Positions 25,545 through 34,438 of a stretch of 43,858 bases of DNA are shown here, piece by piece. Under the pieces are notes generated by a model. The model was not told the DNA's origin. It did no database searches and worked only from the letters and a program-made list of their open reading frames with translations. The stretch comes from Chloroflexota bacterium (GTDB taxonomy: Bacteria > Chloroflexota > Dehalococcoidia > Dehalococcoidales > RBG-16-60-22), in contig JAHJTL010000097.1 in the NCBI GenBank assembly GCA_018829775.1, forward strand, positions 79,658 to 123,515, given 5' to 3'. Each line of letters starts with the position of its first letter. The first letter of the stretch is position 1. The translations under genes were made by a program, and so were the position numbers.

Positions 25545-26981
25545 CTATTCTGCATCCGTACCCAATGGACAAACAGCGCATTTCCCCTGCGTGCAGAGTG
25601 TTTTATAGATGTGAATTAATCCCTGCTGCCGCTGTGCCGAATTTATGGGCACGCAACTGCGGCCAAGCTGCCTTGACATGTGTCTTTCAATGGCGTTGGT
25701 GCTCGTTTTGGGGTAGGCGGTGAATATCGCCAGAGACCTGGCCGCCAGTTCCGGTTGTGCATTGAATCCGCTCCAGGCGTAGGTAAAAGGCAGGATGATG
25801 TTGACGACAATGGCGGTGGCACGGCTGTTCCCGATGAGTGCCGGGACGATGTGTCTGCTGTAGCAACCGAAGTCATAGTATGTCTTCCAGTAGTCACTGG
25901 CCATTACCATCAGGGCGGCTTCAAGCGCCAGGCACGCTTGGTCAATTTGCGTCTTCGATATTAACTTGATGCTCTCTTCTAATATACCCTCTTCACGATA
26001 GCGAAGTATCAGGTAGCTTATGCCGGCAATGCGACGTACGGGGAAGTTGTTCGGTCTGACTTTAACCAGGCGCCAGCTATCGGCTGACATTACGTGCCCG
26101 CGGTCATATCCAGACCAGTATCTTTCCAGTAATTCAACCCGGTGGTCACTTGTTACGGCAAAGTCACGGATGCCGCGTTGCGATGGCAGTAAACCGGCGG
26201 TACCCAGAAGCAGTGCTTGCTGTCGGGGAAGGCTTTGGTCATCCAACTGATAACGCCGAGCTAGGGCTTCCAGATGGTGTAAGGGCACTTTGTGGGCCAG
26301 TTCCTCGAAGGGGAGTTTGTTTTTCGAATAGCCCAGTGCCCCCATTATTCCCCGGTAAAATATCTGTTCCGGTGTGTCTCTGCTTAATTCGCCTCGAAAT
26401 GCGGTCGCTTTGGCCAAGAAACGTTCCCGCCCGGCAGTATCCAGTATTTTATCTATTTCATTTATCGGCATCGATTTAACGGCTTGATAGCAGGGCAGGG
26501 CAAAGACATCTGCGCCATAATCGGTCCCCATTCGCTGTTTGGCAGTGCTTTCCAGGTGTTTGCTCAGCGCGAGAACCGGGACCTGCTTTCCATTCTGCAG
26601 CTGAGTAACCGGCTCGGTATCACGCCACATCACCGCGTGCAGGATGGTGCGATTATAAGCCGGGTCCTGATGATGGCGATGCCGCTTCCAACCACTTGAC
26701 CACCGGTGAAATTCGATGTCGCCCTTCACCAATCCCTGGCGCGTTAAGATGACGGCGTCTCTTAGATCAGCCCCCCGGTCATCGTTTCCCCTCCCCGGGT
26801 AGATAAGGTGAATTGGCTCGTCTTCCTCTGTGATGAGAGCGGCTCTACGGGGGAGCCGTTGCCAGACCTGAATGAGGTAGTATTCCGATATTCCAGCTTC
26901 AGACGCCGCTGCCCGGCCCTTTTGCCGGCAGCGTTCGCTCTCTTTCTGTCTGCCCGGTATAGTCGCTGGCAAGGTGAACAT
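25545..26981 (-). CDS. DUF2851 family protein
   Basis: A 478-residue member of the uncharacterised DUF2851 family. Recognisable family phrases: SEYYLIQVWQRL near residue 35, IHLIYPGRGNDDRGADLRDAVI (in part, about 57-78) and VKGDIEFHRWSSGWKRHRHHQDPAYN (in part), followed by LHAVMW. The D-x-E-x-H arrangement looks like a nuclease-type metal site, but this is not established. The extreme C-terminus holds a cysteine group, CTQGKCAVC. It lies downstream of an XRE regulator and has its own promoter carrying that regulator's operator, so it is the likely target. Start ATG 26981; an internal start would shorten it by up to about 25 residues. Confidence 0.8.
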   Translation of the reverse strand: MFTLPATIPGRQKESERCRQKGRAAASEAGISEYYLIQVWQRLPRRAALITEEDEPIHLIYPGRGNDDRGADLRDAVILTRQGLVKGDIEFHRWSSGWKRHRHHQDPAYNRTILHAVMWRDTEPVTQLQNGKQVPVLALSKHLESTAKQRMGTDYGADVFALPCYQAVKSMPINEIDKILDTAGRERFLAKATAFRGELSRDTPEQIFYRGIMGALGYSKNKLPFEELAHKVPLHHLEALARRYQLDDQSLPRQQALLLGTAGLLPSQRGIRDFAVTSDHRVELLERYWSGYDRGHVMSADSWRLVKVRPNNFPVRRIAGISYLILRYREEGILEESIKLISKTQIDQACLALEAALMVMASDYWKTYYDFGCYSRHIVPALIGNSRATAIVVNIILPFTYAWSGFNAQPELAARSLAIFTAYPKTSTNAIERHMSRQLGRSCVPINSAQRQQGLIHIYKTLCTQGKCAVCPLGTDAE

Positions 26982-27050
26982 AATACACCATATTTGGGTG
27001 GATACAGTATATCACAATAATCAGGAGGTGATAATTTACCTGACGTGGTA

Positions 27051-27079
27051 ATGATACACGGAAACGTGTATGGTGTCAA
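27051..27079 (-). promoter_or_regulatory. Operator inside the promoter of the DUF2851 gene
   Basis: On the minus strand TTGACA (27079-27074), 17 bases, TATCAT (27056-27051). The spacer carries a perfect palindrome, ATACACG-gaaa-CGTGTAT on the plus strand (27054-27071), i.e. TACAC-N6-GTGTA. The same promoter-plus-operator occurs at 27334-27362. A repressor bound here would block RNA polymerase directly. Start of transcription would be near 27044, about 60 bases before the DUF2851 ATG. Confidence 0.75.
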
Positions 27080-27104
27080 GAACCAACCGGACTATTTTCG
27101 ACGG

Positions 27105-27326
27105 TTAGGCGGTATATTTAAACTTGGACTGCTCGGCGACGATGGAGAGAAGGGTGGCTGAGGCGCCGCGTGGCTGGTACATCCCGGTCTCCCACTCGCT
27201 GATGGTCTGCTGGCGGGTTCCTAGCTGGTCCGCTAGCTCGCGCTGGGTGAGCCCCAGATGTCGGCGCAAATCCTGGATGCGCTTGCTGTCCCAGCTTATC
27301 TTGCGTGCATCATACTGTCTGTTCAT
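27105..27326 (-). CDS. XRE family helix-turn-helix regulator
   Basis: A 73-residue single-domain DNA-binding protein. The HTH_3 fold covers about residues 16-65, with LGLTQRELADQLGTRQQTIS as the helix-turn-helix (24-43) and the SEWETGMYQPRG phrase typical of XRE repressors. The start is set at ATG 27326 rather than 27335, because the ATG at 27335 overlaps the predicted -10 box and the transcript should begin about 27327, making the mRNA leaderless. It almost certainly binds the two TACAC-N6-GTGTA sites, one over its own promoter and one over that of the DUF2851 gene. Confidence 0.85.
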   Translation of the reverse strand: MNRQYDARKISWDSKRIQDLRRHLGLTQRELADQLGTRQQTISEWETGMYQPRGASATLLSIVAEQSKFKYTA

Positions 27327-27333
27327 CGTGCTC

Positions 27334-27362
27334 ATCTTACACGATTCAGTGTATGCTGTCAA
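27334..27362 (-). promoter_or_regulatory. Operator inside the promoter of the XRE gene
   Basis: On the minus strand TTGACA (27362-27357), 17 bases, TAAGAT (27339-27334). The spacer includes TACAC (27338-27342), six bases, GTGTA (27349-27353), in the same register as at 27051-27079. Both sites also share TG-x-TGTCAA on one flank, which is the complement of the -35 box. Predicted autoregulation. Confidence 0.75.
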
Positions 27363-27497
27363 AGGCACAACGTTATTGTGCAATATAAAACATAAAGAAT
27401 ATCAAGAAAAACCGAAATTATTGAAGAAAATAAGAGGAAATCGATGTATAAATGACCGTCAATGGTGCTAAGGGGCTAAATATGGTAATCTATGGTG

Positions 27498-27527
27498 TTG
27501 AAGAGAGTATAACATTGATGCTATTAT
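27498..27527 (+). promoter_or_regulatory. Predicted promoter of groESL
   Basis: TTGAAG (27498-27503), 18 bases, TATTAT (27522-27527). It is followed at once by the CIRCE element, the usual arrangement for HrcA control at the transcription start. Confidence 0.6.
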
Positions 27528-27531
27528 ATTT

Positions 27532-27558
27532 TTAGCACTCTCAACCAGAGAGTGCTAA
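27532..27558 (+). promoter_or_regulatory. CIRCE element (HrcA operator)
   Basis: A perfect match to the CIRCE consensus: TTAGCACTC (27532-27540), nine bases, GAGTGCTAA (27550-27558). It lies 46 bases before groES. HrcA represses groESL through this site in many bacteria; the hrcA gene is not in the window. Confidence 0.96.
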
Positions 27559-27604
27559 ATAATGAGAATCAGTCATTGTTTAATTAAATAAAAGGAGGAT
27601 AGGA

Positions 27605-27901
27605 ATGGCAGTCAAGTTGCAGCCGCTCGCAGACAGATTGGTGGTGAAACCGATTGAAGCTGAGGAAAAAACCAAGGCGGGGATCTATTTGCCGGATACA
27701 GCCAAAGAGAAACCGCAGGAGGGCGAGGTCGTTGCGGTGGGACCCGGCAGGCTATCCGATGATGGCAAGCGCATTGCCATGGATATCAAGGTAGGTGACA
27801 TCGTAATCTATGCTAAATACGGCGGCACCGAGATAAAGCTCGACGATGAAGAATATATGATTCTGCGCGAGAGCGATGTTCTGGCCAAGAAGGGCAAGTA
27901 A
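27605..27901 (+). CDS. groES: Co-chaperonin GroES
   Basis: A 98-residue co-chaperonin that caps the GroEL folding chamber. The N-terminal [19 protein letters not shown] (7-25) ends in the start of the mobile loop, which continues [17 protein letters not shown]. The C-terminal half has the [26 protein letters not shown]-type core (in part). AAAGGAGGA precedes the ATG by 5 bases. Regulated by the upstream CIRCE element and co-transcribed with groEL 28 bases downstream. Confidence 0.97.
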   Translation: MAVKLQPLADRLVVKPIEAEEKTKAGIYLPDTAKEKPQEGEVVAVGPGRLSDDGKRIAMDIKVGDIVIYAKYGGTEIKLDDEEYMILRESDVLAKKGK

Positions 27902-29551
<1,650 letters not shown>

Positions 29552-29592
29552 AGCTGGATAGATCTACTGCGTAAATATTGCCAGTAAATGAT

Positions 29593-29626
29593 AGAGCCGC
29601 GACCTTTCGGGTCGCGGCTCTTTTTT
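29593..29626 (+). terminator. Rho-independent terminator of groESL
   Basis: A 12-bp perfect stem (AGAGCCGCGACC, 29593-29604, with 29610-29621), a 5-base loop and a run of six T. It ends the groES-groEL transcript 42 bases after the groEL stop. Confidence 0.93.
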
Positions 29627-29958
29627 ATCTCGGAGAGGAGGGCGAATCTTCAGGACCTGATTCTGGGAAGTTTAAGAGACAGACTTACTAACGGGGATTT
29701 TGGGAAGAGTGGAGTCTCCTTTATAGTATTGTGATTTTGGATTAAAGAACAGGCTTGATATCGGGGAGTCTAAGAGGGGCGAAGCCCCTCTTTTAATTGT
29801 ATTCCCCCTCTCCTTTGAAGGAGAGGTTCAAAAGGCAAAACTTTTAAAAAGACTTTTACTTTGGTCTATTAAAATCGTTCCTTTTTACACTGCACAATTA
29901 GATGAATTGTTGGATTCCGAACAATTCTAAAAGGAAAGACCGTTTGTTTTTAATGTTT
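29627..29958. other. Intergenic region with repeat copy C and a further hairpin
   Basis: No convincing gene was seen in this stretch. It holds repeat copy C (29773-29826). It also holds a stem GAATTGTT (29904-29911) / AACAATTC (29920-29927) with an 8-base loop, located past the end of the prohibitin-like gene on the minus strand; it lacks a T-run and is only a possible transcript end. The rest is AT-rich with no clear signal. Confidence 0.5.
29773..29826 (+). repeat. Dispersed double-hairpin repeat, copy C (right end truncated)
   Basis: First hairpin AGAGGGGC (29773-29780), loop GAA, GCCCCTCT (29784-29791), followed by TTTT, so it could terminate plus-strand transcripts. Second hairpin is 9 bp, 29807-29815 with 29818-29826. 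The G-rich tail seen in A, B and D is missing. Confidence 0.7.
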
Positions 29959-30903
29959 TCAAGGCTGAAGCTCTGGCAGCACAAGGTCGAGGCCCTGACC
30001 CGATGGTATGACTATGACCTTGATGTCTTCTCCAAGCCTATCGAGCAGGATATACTGCAGGACCTCAGGTGTTAGAGATCCCTCGATGTCCCTGTTGGCG
30101 GCAACTTGGGCCTCAGTGACCACACGGATATACTCGGCTTCACCTATCGCCTTGGCTATTCGTGCGTCTGCTTCTCCTTTAGCCTCTGCCTGTCTCTGTT
30201 GGGCTTCGACCTTGACACGCTCCAGCTTGTTCGTTGCCTCAAGTACTGCCTGTTCTGCGGCGACTTTGGCTTCAATAGCCGCCGTAAACGTTTCACTGAA
30301 CTGGAAGTTGGTTATCGATACTGTCTCTGTTACAATGCCACGCTCGAACAGTCGATTCGACAGGCTATCGGTAATGGCAGCCTTGACCTCGTCACGTCTC
30401 AGGATAAGGTCTTCTGCGTTGAATTTAGCAGTGACCTGCTTGATGGTCTCCTGAATGGCCGGAGCGGCTATCCTGTCAATGAACTCCAGCCCCAGTGTTC
30501 TGTAGACCTCAGCGGCCATGCTCGGGTCTAAGTGCCAGTTGAGAGCAATGGTGGTGCTGACATCCTGGAGGTCATTCGTTACTGCTGACGAATCAGCTTC
30601 ATATTTTTGGGTCTGGACTGACATCTTCACCACGGAATCGATAAACGGCAGCTTCGTCTTGAGACCCTCATCTAGAATACTGCCAGTAATGGCGCTGAAC
30701 CGAATGACTACCCCGCGATGGCCGGCAGGAATAGTGGTGAACGAGCCGTAGATGAGACTTGCAACGATCACGACGACCCCGATAATGCTGCCAATGCTAC
30801 CCTGAAGTCGAGCTTTGGGATCCCCCTGACTTCCCTTGTTTGTCTGCCAAACGTAGCCTCCGATGATAAGGACGATGATACCAATAATGAGCAGTAAAAT
30901 CAT
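29959..30903 (-). CDS. Prohibitin/SPFH domain membrane protein
   Basis: A 314-residue SPFH-family protein. Two N-terminal hydrophobic segments (about 1-18 and 38-56) anchor it. The SPFH domain runs from about residue 57: TTIPAGHRGVVIRFSA, QTQKYEADSSAVTNDLQDV (in part) and TTIALNWHLDP. A long Ala/Glu-rich helix at about 210-270 should form the coiled coil through which these proteins build rings in the membrane. The closest known type is prohibitin, rather than HflK/HflC, because no protease partner gene is adjacent. AAAAGGAGT precedes the ATG. It is likely a membrane scaffold. Confidence 0.88.
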   Translation of the reverse strand: MILLLIIGIIVLIIGGYVWQTNKGSQGDPKARLQGSIGSIIGVVVIVASLIYGSFTTIPAGHRGVVIRFSAITGSILDEGLKTKLPFIDSVVKMSVQTQKYEADSSAVTNDLQDVSTTIALNWHLDPSMAAEVYRTLGLEFIDRIAAPAIQETIKQVTAKFNAEDLILRRDEVKAAITDSLSNRLFERGIVTETVSITNFQFSETFTAAIEAKVAAEQAVLEATNKLERVKVEAQQRQAEAKGEADARIAKAIGEAEYIRVVTEAQVAANRDIEGSLTPEVLQYILLDRLGEDIKVIVIPSGQGLDLVLPELQP

Positions 30904-31037
30904 TGTCGACTCCTTTTAAAGGTTTTTCTTCTTGATTTGGGCTTATATGGTCCTGCGAAATAAATAGATGCCATCTCACCACCCCCTACATCTCTTTATG
31001 CACACCATGTCAACGTGTATCAAGTAGCCGAAAGCGT

Positions 31038-31226
31038 TTACCGTCGTGACGCGTAGCTGTAGCCAGGGCTTCCGTTACGCTGTGCCTTTCTTGCTCGGCG
31101 GCACTCGGGACAACGCTTAGGTTCATTCTCAAAGCCACGACATGAATAGAATTCTTGTTCTCCGGCAGTAAAGGTGAACTGTTGCCCACAATCAGAGCAG
31201 TGAAGGGACTTGTCTTGAAAACTCAT
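31038..31226 (-). CDS. Zinc-ribbon protein, short paralogue
   Basis: A 62-residue protein with a four-cysteine zinc ribbon: Cys10, Cys13 (CSDC) and Cys39, Cys42 (CPEC), plus an extra Cys29. It starts MSFQDKSLHCSDCGQQFTF and ends in a basic, Tyr/Ser-containing tail. It is a clear paralogue of the N-terminal half of the gene at 34063-34389. The two share their leaders as well, including a hairpin over the start codon. Nucleic-acid binding is likely from the basic tail and from the neighbouring RNA-binding genes; function is not established. Confidence 0.85.
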   Translation of the reverse strand: MSFQDKSLHCSDCGQQFTFTAGEQEFYSCRGFENEPKRCPECRRARKAQRNGSPGYSYASRR

Positions 31227-31276
31227 TGGATGACCTCATCTCTTACGAATTTTAGTTAGAGTTCGGGTCATCCAAT
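31225..31276 (-). promoter_or_regulatory. Start-codon-sequestering leader hairpin, copy 1
   Basis: ATTGGATGACC (31225-31235) and GGTCATCCAAT (31266-31276) form a perfect 11-bp stem with a 30-base loop. In the mRNA the 3' arm holds the first two bases of the AUG, and the purine-rich ribosome site lies in the loop beside it. Folding would hide the start. The same structure precedes the paralogue at 34389. Confidence 0.7.
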
Positions 31277-31332
31277 ACTTAAGATAAATCTGAGTGAAGA
31301 TGCTTGTAATGACCTAAACGTGAACTATATAT

Positions 31333-31362
31333 ATTATACACTTAATAGAGCGTCTTTGTAAA
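31333..31362 (-). promoter_or_regulatory. Promoter of the short zinc-ribbon gene
   Basis: On the minus strand TTTACA (31362-31357), 18 bases, a perfect TATAAT (31338-31333). The predicted leader is about 100 bases. The -10 and about 25 bases after it are nearly the same at the paralogue (TATAAT at 34508-34503). Confidence 0.65.
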
Positions 31363-31630
31363 AAATAAACTTAAAAACCTAACCTTCGAGGTAGAAACAG
31401 GCGCTTGAGGCCTCACAAACTAAAGTATAGCTGTTAATGAAAATATCACATTACACAGAATTGTGCCAATTACACATTTTGACGTTCTGTTGGGTACTTA
31501 ACAAAAGGGGCTTTTGTCCTATTTGACAACCTAGCTTGATTTTCAGCTTCATTATTTAACATTTAGTCAAAAAGGGGTATTTCAAGAACTAGCTACTTTC
31601 CGGGTAATCCCAGAGGGGGTTAATTAACAA
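31363..31630. other. AT-rich intergenic region, no gene seen
   Basis: This lies between the zinc-ribbon promoter and the terminator of the helicase gene. I see no open frame of note, no repeat shared with other parts of the window and no structured RNA that I can support. Confidence 0.4.
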
Positions 31631-31662
31631 TAAAAAGAAAAGCCTCCCTGACTGGGAGGCTT
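31631..31662 (-). terminator. Rho-independent terminator of the DEAD-box helicase gene
   Basis: On the minus strand AAGCCTCCC (31662-31654), a 5-base loop, GGGAGGCTT (31648-31640), then a T-rich run. It lies about 60 bases after the helicase stop. Confidence 0.85.
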
Positions 31663-31721
31663 CAGTTATCATGTTAGAAAGCTACTGTGGCTGGAAACCA
31701 GAAATGGTTTCTACTTCCTAA

Positions 31722-32924
31722 CTATTGTTTACCAATCTCTTGTTTTCTTACGATTCGCCGTCGCGGTCGCTGCGAATAGCGTAGTTCTTTGTCTGGCACA
31801 GGCTTGGTGTAATCAAAGTCTTGAAGCGTCATACGCTCCAGCGGCGCGTTAAGAAGCCGTTCAAGAGCACGTATCTTATCCGCATCAGCATTTGTCACAA
31901 ATGTTAATGCATCACCATTTTTATCGACCCGCCCGGTACGGCCGATTCGGTGGATGTAGTCATCCGTACTCTCGGGCATATCGTAATTGATGACGTGGGA
32001 AATACTCAAAACATCGATACCGCGGGCAGCAATATCGGTCGCCACCAGAATCTTGATCGAGCCGTTACGGAAGCCTGTAAGCGCGGTCTGTCTCTGATTC
32101 TGTGACAGATTCCCCTGCAGTGAAGTCACCCTAAAGCCGACTCTTACCAGTTGCTGCGCTACACGTTCGGCGCGGTGTTTGGTGCGTGTAAAGACAAGCA
32201 CCGATTCTGTTTGGGTGCCATTTAGAATTTCCTTCAACAGCGCCGTTTTGAGGTGTTGTTGTACCGGGTACAGAACATGTGACACCGTTTTTGCCGGCAA
32301 GGTGCGGCCGATCTGCACAGTGACCGGGTCATGCAGGATTTCACGCGCCAGGCGCCGGATATTGTCGGGCATGGTGGCAGAAAAAAGTAGGGTCTGTCGC
32401 TTGTTCATGATACACGACAAAATATTACGAATATCGGGTAAAAAACCCATGTCGAACATCCGGTCAGCCTCGTCAATGACGAGGATTTCCAGGTCTGATA
32501 AACTCATAGTTCCTTTCCAGAGGTGGTCGAGCAGGCGGCCCGGGCAGGCCACTGCGATTTCAACGCCGCTACGCAGATTCCTGGTCTGCTGTTCTATGCT
32601 CACCCCGCCGTAGATAGAAATGCTCTGCAGTCCGATCCTGCTCCCCAGGGTGTTGATAACCTCGCAGGTCTGCTCGGCCAGCTCGCGCGTGGGTGAGACT
32701 ATCAGAGCCCGAACACATCCTCGCGGGCCTGATCGCAGACGCTCTAGAATAGGCAGTACGAAAGCCACCGTCTTACCCGTTCCGGTCTGGGCCAAACCAA
32801 TGATATCCCGCCCCTGCATAATCGGTGGGATGGCCTGTAATTGTATTGGTGTAGGTATGGAATAACCGAGCGCACGTACACCAGCCATGATGCTCGGATG
32901 CAAATTAAAGGTTTCGAAATTCAT
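31722..32924 (-). CDS. DEAD-box ATP-dependent RNA helicase (RhlE/CshA-like)
   Basis: A 400-residue minimal DEAD-box helicase. In order: Q motif (TPIQLQAIPPI, 25-35), motif I AQTGTGKT (45-52), Ia PTRELAEQ (78-85), PGRLLD, motif II DEAD (151-154), motif III SAT (182-184), then in the second RecA domain VLVFTRTK, TDIAARGID and HRIGRTGR. After the core only a short basic tail remains, so there is no specificity domain like that of DbpA. It unwinds RNA; such enzymes help cold growth, ribosome assembly and mRNA decay. It follows an RRM gene by 46 bases with AAGGAG before the ATG, and the two are probably co-transcribed. Confidence 0.94.
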   Translation of the reverse strand: MNFETFNLHPSIMAGVRALGYSIPTPIQLQAIPPIMQGRDIIGLAQTGTGKTVAFVLPILERLRSGPRGCVRALIVSPTRELAEQTCEVINTLGSRIGLQSISIYGGVSIEQQTRNLRSGVEIAVACPGRLLDHLWKGTMSLSDLEILVIDEADRMFDMGFLPDIRNILSCIMNKRQTLLFSATMPDNIRRLAREILHDPVTVQIGRTLPAKTVSHVLYPVQQHLKTALLKEILNGTQTESVLVFTRTKHRAERVAQQLVRVGFRVTSLQGNLSQNQRQTALTGFRNGSIKILVATDIAARGIDVLSISHVINYDMPESTDDYIHRIGRTGRVDKNGDALTFVTNADADKIRALERLLNAPLERMTLQDFDYTKPVPDKELRYSQRPRRRIVRKQEIGKQ

Positions 32925-32970
32925 TTAACTCCTTGAAAAAATGCTGATTAAGCACCTGCATTACAGGTGT

Positions 32971-33303
32971 TTAATTAACTATGTCTCTTCTTTCTCTTTT
33001 TTTATTAAGTTGGCTATTACTTCTGATATTGAGGGGAACCGTTCCGCGCTTATCTGAGAGATGAAGGGCTTCAACGACATTAACAATCCGGTTCCTCAGT
33101 TTTTTCCCTTCGAGATTGGCAATCGCGGTTGCGCCTTCAGATTTCGAGGCCATTTCAACATATCCATAGCCCCTCGGTTGACCGCTGCCGATATAATTGT
33201 CGTTCATGATGGTTACAGATATCACCTCCCCAAATTCTGTGAACTCTTTACGCAGTTCATCTTCGGTCGTTTCGAGCGATAGGTTGCCCACATAGATATT
33301 CAT
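32971..33303 (-). CDS. RRM-domain RNA-binding protein 1
   Basis: A 110-residue protein with one RNA recognition motif. RNP2 is IYVGNL (3-8) and RNP1 is RGYGYVEM (44-51). The C-terminal 30 residues are basic (NKKRERRDIVN at the end). Such single-RRM proteins occur in cyanobacteria and other bacteria and are often cold-induced. AAAAGGGGGG lies just before the ATG. An 8-bp inverted repeat (CAAATCGG 33320-33327 / CCGATTTG 33338-33345) lies in the leader. A small hairpin (CACCTG-5-CAGGTG) separates the gene from the helicase downstream. Confidence 0.92.
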   Translation of the reverse strand: MNIYVGNLSLETTEDELRKEFTEFGEVISVTIMNDNYIGSGQPRGYGYVEMASKSEGATAIANLEGKKLRNRIVNVVEALHLSDKRGTVPLNIRSNSQLNKKRERRDIVN

Positions 33304-33406
33304 GGTACCCCCCTTTTATCAAATCGGTTACGCTGCCCCGATTTGTGACGGGTGAGTCAGTAAAGGCATATGCAACTGCCAGTACTAATTCAAGTCGCCG
33401 GGTTGA

Positions 33407-33763
33407 CTAATACCTTCGCTGCCTGCCACCACCCGAGCGGCCGCCTCTACCACCACCGTAACCACCGCTGCCATAGCCGCCACTCCTCCTGTCGCCGTAG
33501 GAACCACCACCCCTGTTGTCTGTGCGAGGACGCGACTCATTAACCACGATAGTACGGTCTTTCAATGTTTTACCGTTAAGCCCCGTGATAGCGGCTTCGG
33601 CCTCAGACTTTGATGCCATTTCCACGAAGGCAAAGCCCTTGGGCCGCCCACTGAACTTGTCGGCGGGAATAGCTACGGATTCAACCTTACCAAAAGCACC
33701 GAATTCTGCCAAAAGTTCATCTTCGGTAACATCAAAGGATAGATTGCCCACATAGATTTTCAT
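33407..33763 (-). CDS. RRM-domain RNA-binding protein 2 with Gly/Arg-rich tail
   Basis: A 118-residue RRM protein. RNP2 is IYVGNL (3-8), RNP1 is KGFAFVEM (42-49), then a disordered tail from about residue 78 rich in Gly, Arg, Ser and Tyr (SGGYGSGGYGGGRGGRSGG), like eukaryotic glycine-rich RNA-binding proteins. The tail favours RNA contacts and weak self-association. AGAGGGGG lies before the ATG. It is a paralogue of the protein at 32971-33303, which lacks the RGG tail. Confidence 0.94.
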   Translation of the reverse strand: MKIYVGNLSFDVTEDELLAEFGAFGKVESVAIPADKFSGRPKGFAFVEMASKSEAEAAITGLNGKTLKDRTIVVNESRPRTDNRGGGSYGDRRSGGYGSGGYGGGRGGRSGGGRQRRY

Positions 33764-33803
33764 AATTTGCCCCCTCTTATCTTGGATTTATCATTTGTTA
33801 AAC

Positions 33804-33992
33804 TTAATATCCTTGTCGCCGCTTTCGTTGTGCGTTCTTTTTGGGTTTGATGCGGGCTGCCTCACTCTTCGGTACGAAATGGCAGTTGGCTTTTACTTCC
33901 CGAAGGACACCACTCATCTGCACCATTCGCTGAAAGCGACGCAGCAGCCATTCCTGCGATTCACCTTCATGTATTGATATTTCTAACGACAA
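33804..33992 (-). CDS. rpsU: Small ribosomal subunit protein bS21
   Basis: A 62-residue bS21. It starts with ISIHEGESQEWLLRRFQRM, matching the family N-terminus (V-x-E-x-E-x2-x3-LRRFKR), passes through SGVLREVKANCHF and ends in the basic tail KPKKNAQRKRR. bS21 sits near the anti-Shine-Dalgarno region of 16S rRNA and affects initiation. The start is TTG at 33992; an in-frame stop lies two codons upstream and no ATG fits. The ribosome site is weak. Its place among RRM and zinc-ribbon genes suggests joint control of translation. Confidence 0.85.
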   Translation of the reverse strand: MSLEISIHEGESQEWLLRRFQRMVQMSGVLREVKANCHFVPKSEAARIKPKKNAQRKRRQGY

Positions 33993-34062
33993 AACTTACA
34001 TTTGCCTGAGCCACACCCAGGCCGGTTGCCCAATCCGGATGTAGCTCATGGCTTAACCTCAC

Positions 34063-34389
34063 TTATCTACTCGGTCGGACTTTTCGGTAGCAATCACTGC
34101 AATACACTGGTCTACCCTGGCTGGGCTCGAACGGTACTTCAGTTGCCTTGCCGCAATCAGAACACACTGCGGGGAATAGTTGACGTCGGGGTGTATAACC
34201 GTAGCTGCCATTTCCATAGCTATTGCCACTGTTCCCGTAGCGCTCTGACTTCCGTGCCTGGCGGCATTCCGGGCATCGCTTCGGGTCGTTAGTATAGCCT
34301 CTCGACTGGAACTGTTCCTGTTCCTCAGCGCTAAAGGTGAAAGTATTACTGCAATCGGAACATTCGAGGGTCTTGTCCTGAAAACTCAT
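34063..34389 (-). CDS. Zinc-ribbon protein, long paralogue with two ribbons
   Basis: A 108-residue protein with two zinc ribbons. The first (Cys10, 13, 39, 42) matches the 62-residue paralogue, starting MSFQDKTLECSDCSNTFTF. A Gly/Tyr/Ser/Asn linker (51-66) like the tail of the RRM protein follows. The second ribbon has Cys76, 79, 97 and 100 with the CSDCGKATEVPF and RPVYCSDC phrases of the CxxC-x17-CxxC zinc-finger family. A strong AGGAGG lies before the ATG but inside a hairpin leader. Function is unknown; RNA or ribosome contact is inferred from neighbours. Confidence 0.88.
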   Translation of the reverse strand: MSFQDKTLECSDCSNTFTFSAEEQEQFQSRGYTNDPKRCPECRQARKSERYGNSGNSYGNGSYGYTPRRQLFPAVCSDCGKATEVPFEPSQGRPVYCSDCYRKVRPSR

Positions 34390-34438
34390 TGGATGACCTC
34401 CTCTCCTATAAATTTAGTTGGAGCTTGGGCCATCCAAT
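34388..34438 (-). promoter_or_regulatory. Start-codon-sequestering leader hairpin, copy 2
   Basis: ATTGGATGACC (34388-34398) pairs with GGCCATCCAAT (34428-34438). As DNA the palindrome has one mismatch, but in the mRNA that pair is G.U, so the 11-bp stem still forms. Loop 29 bases; AGGAGG lies at the loop edge. Compare copy 1 at 31225-31276. Confidence 0.7.

Noticed and set aside
26981-27105. XRE plus DUF2851 as a toxin-antitoxin pair
   Set aside because: The second protein is 478 residues with no toxin motif, and each gene has its own promoter. Regulator and target is the safer reading.
31225-31276. The zinc-ribbon leader palindrome as a DNA operator
   Set aside because: In the second copy the DNA symmetry is broken while the RNA pairing is kept through G.U, and the arms are about 30 bases apart; an RNA hairpin fits better. 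A protein-binding DNA site is not fully excluded.
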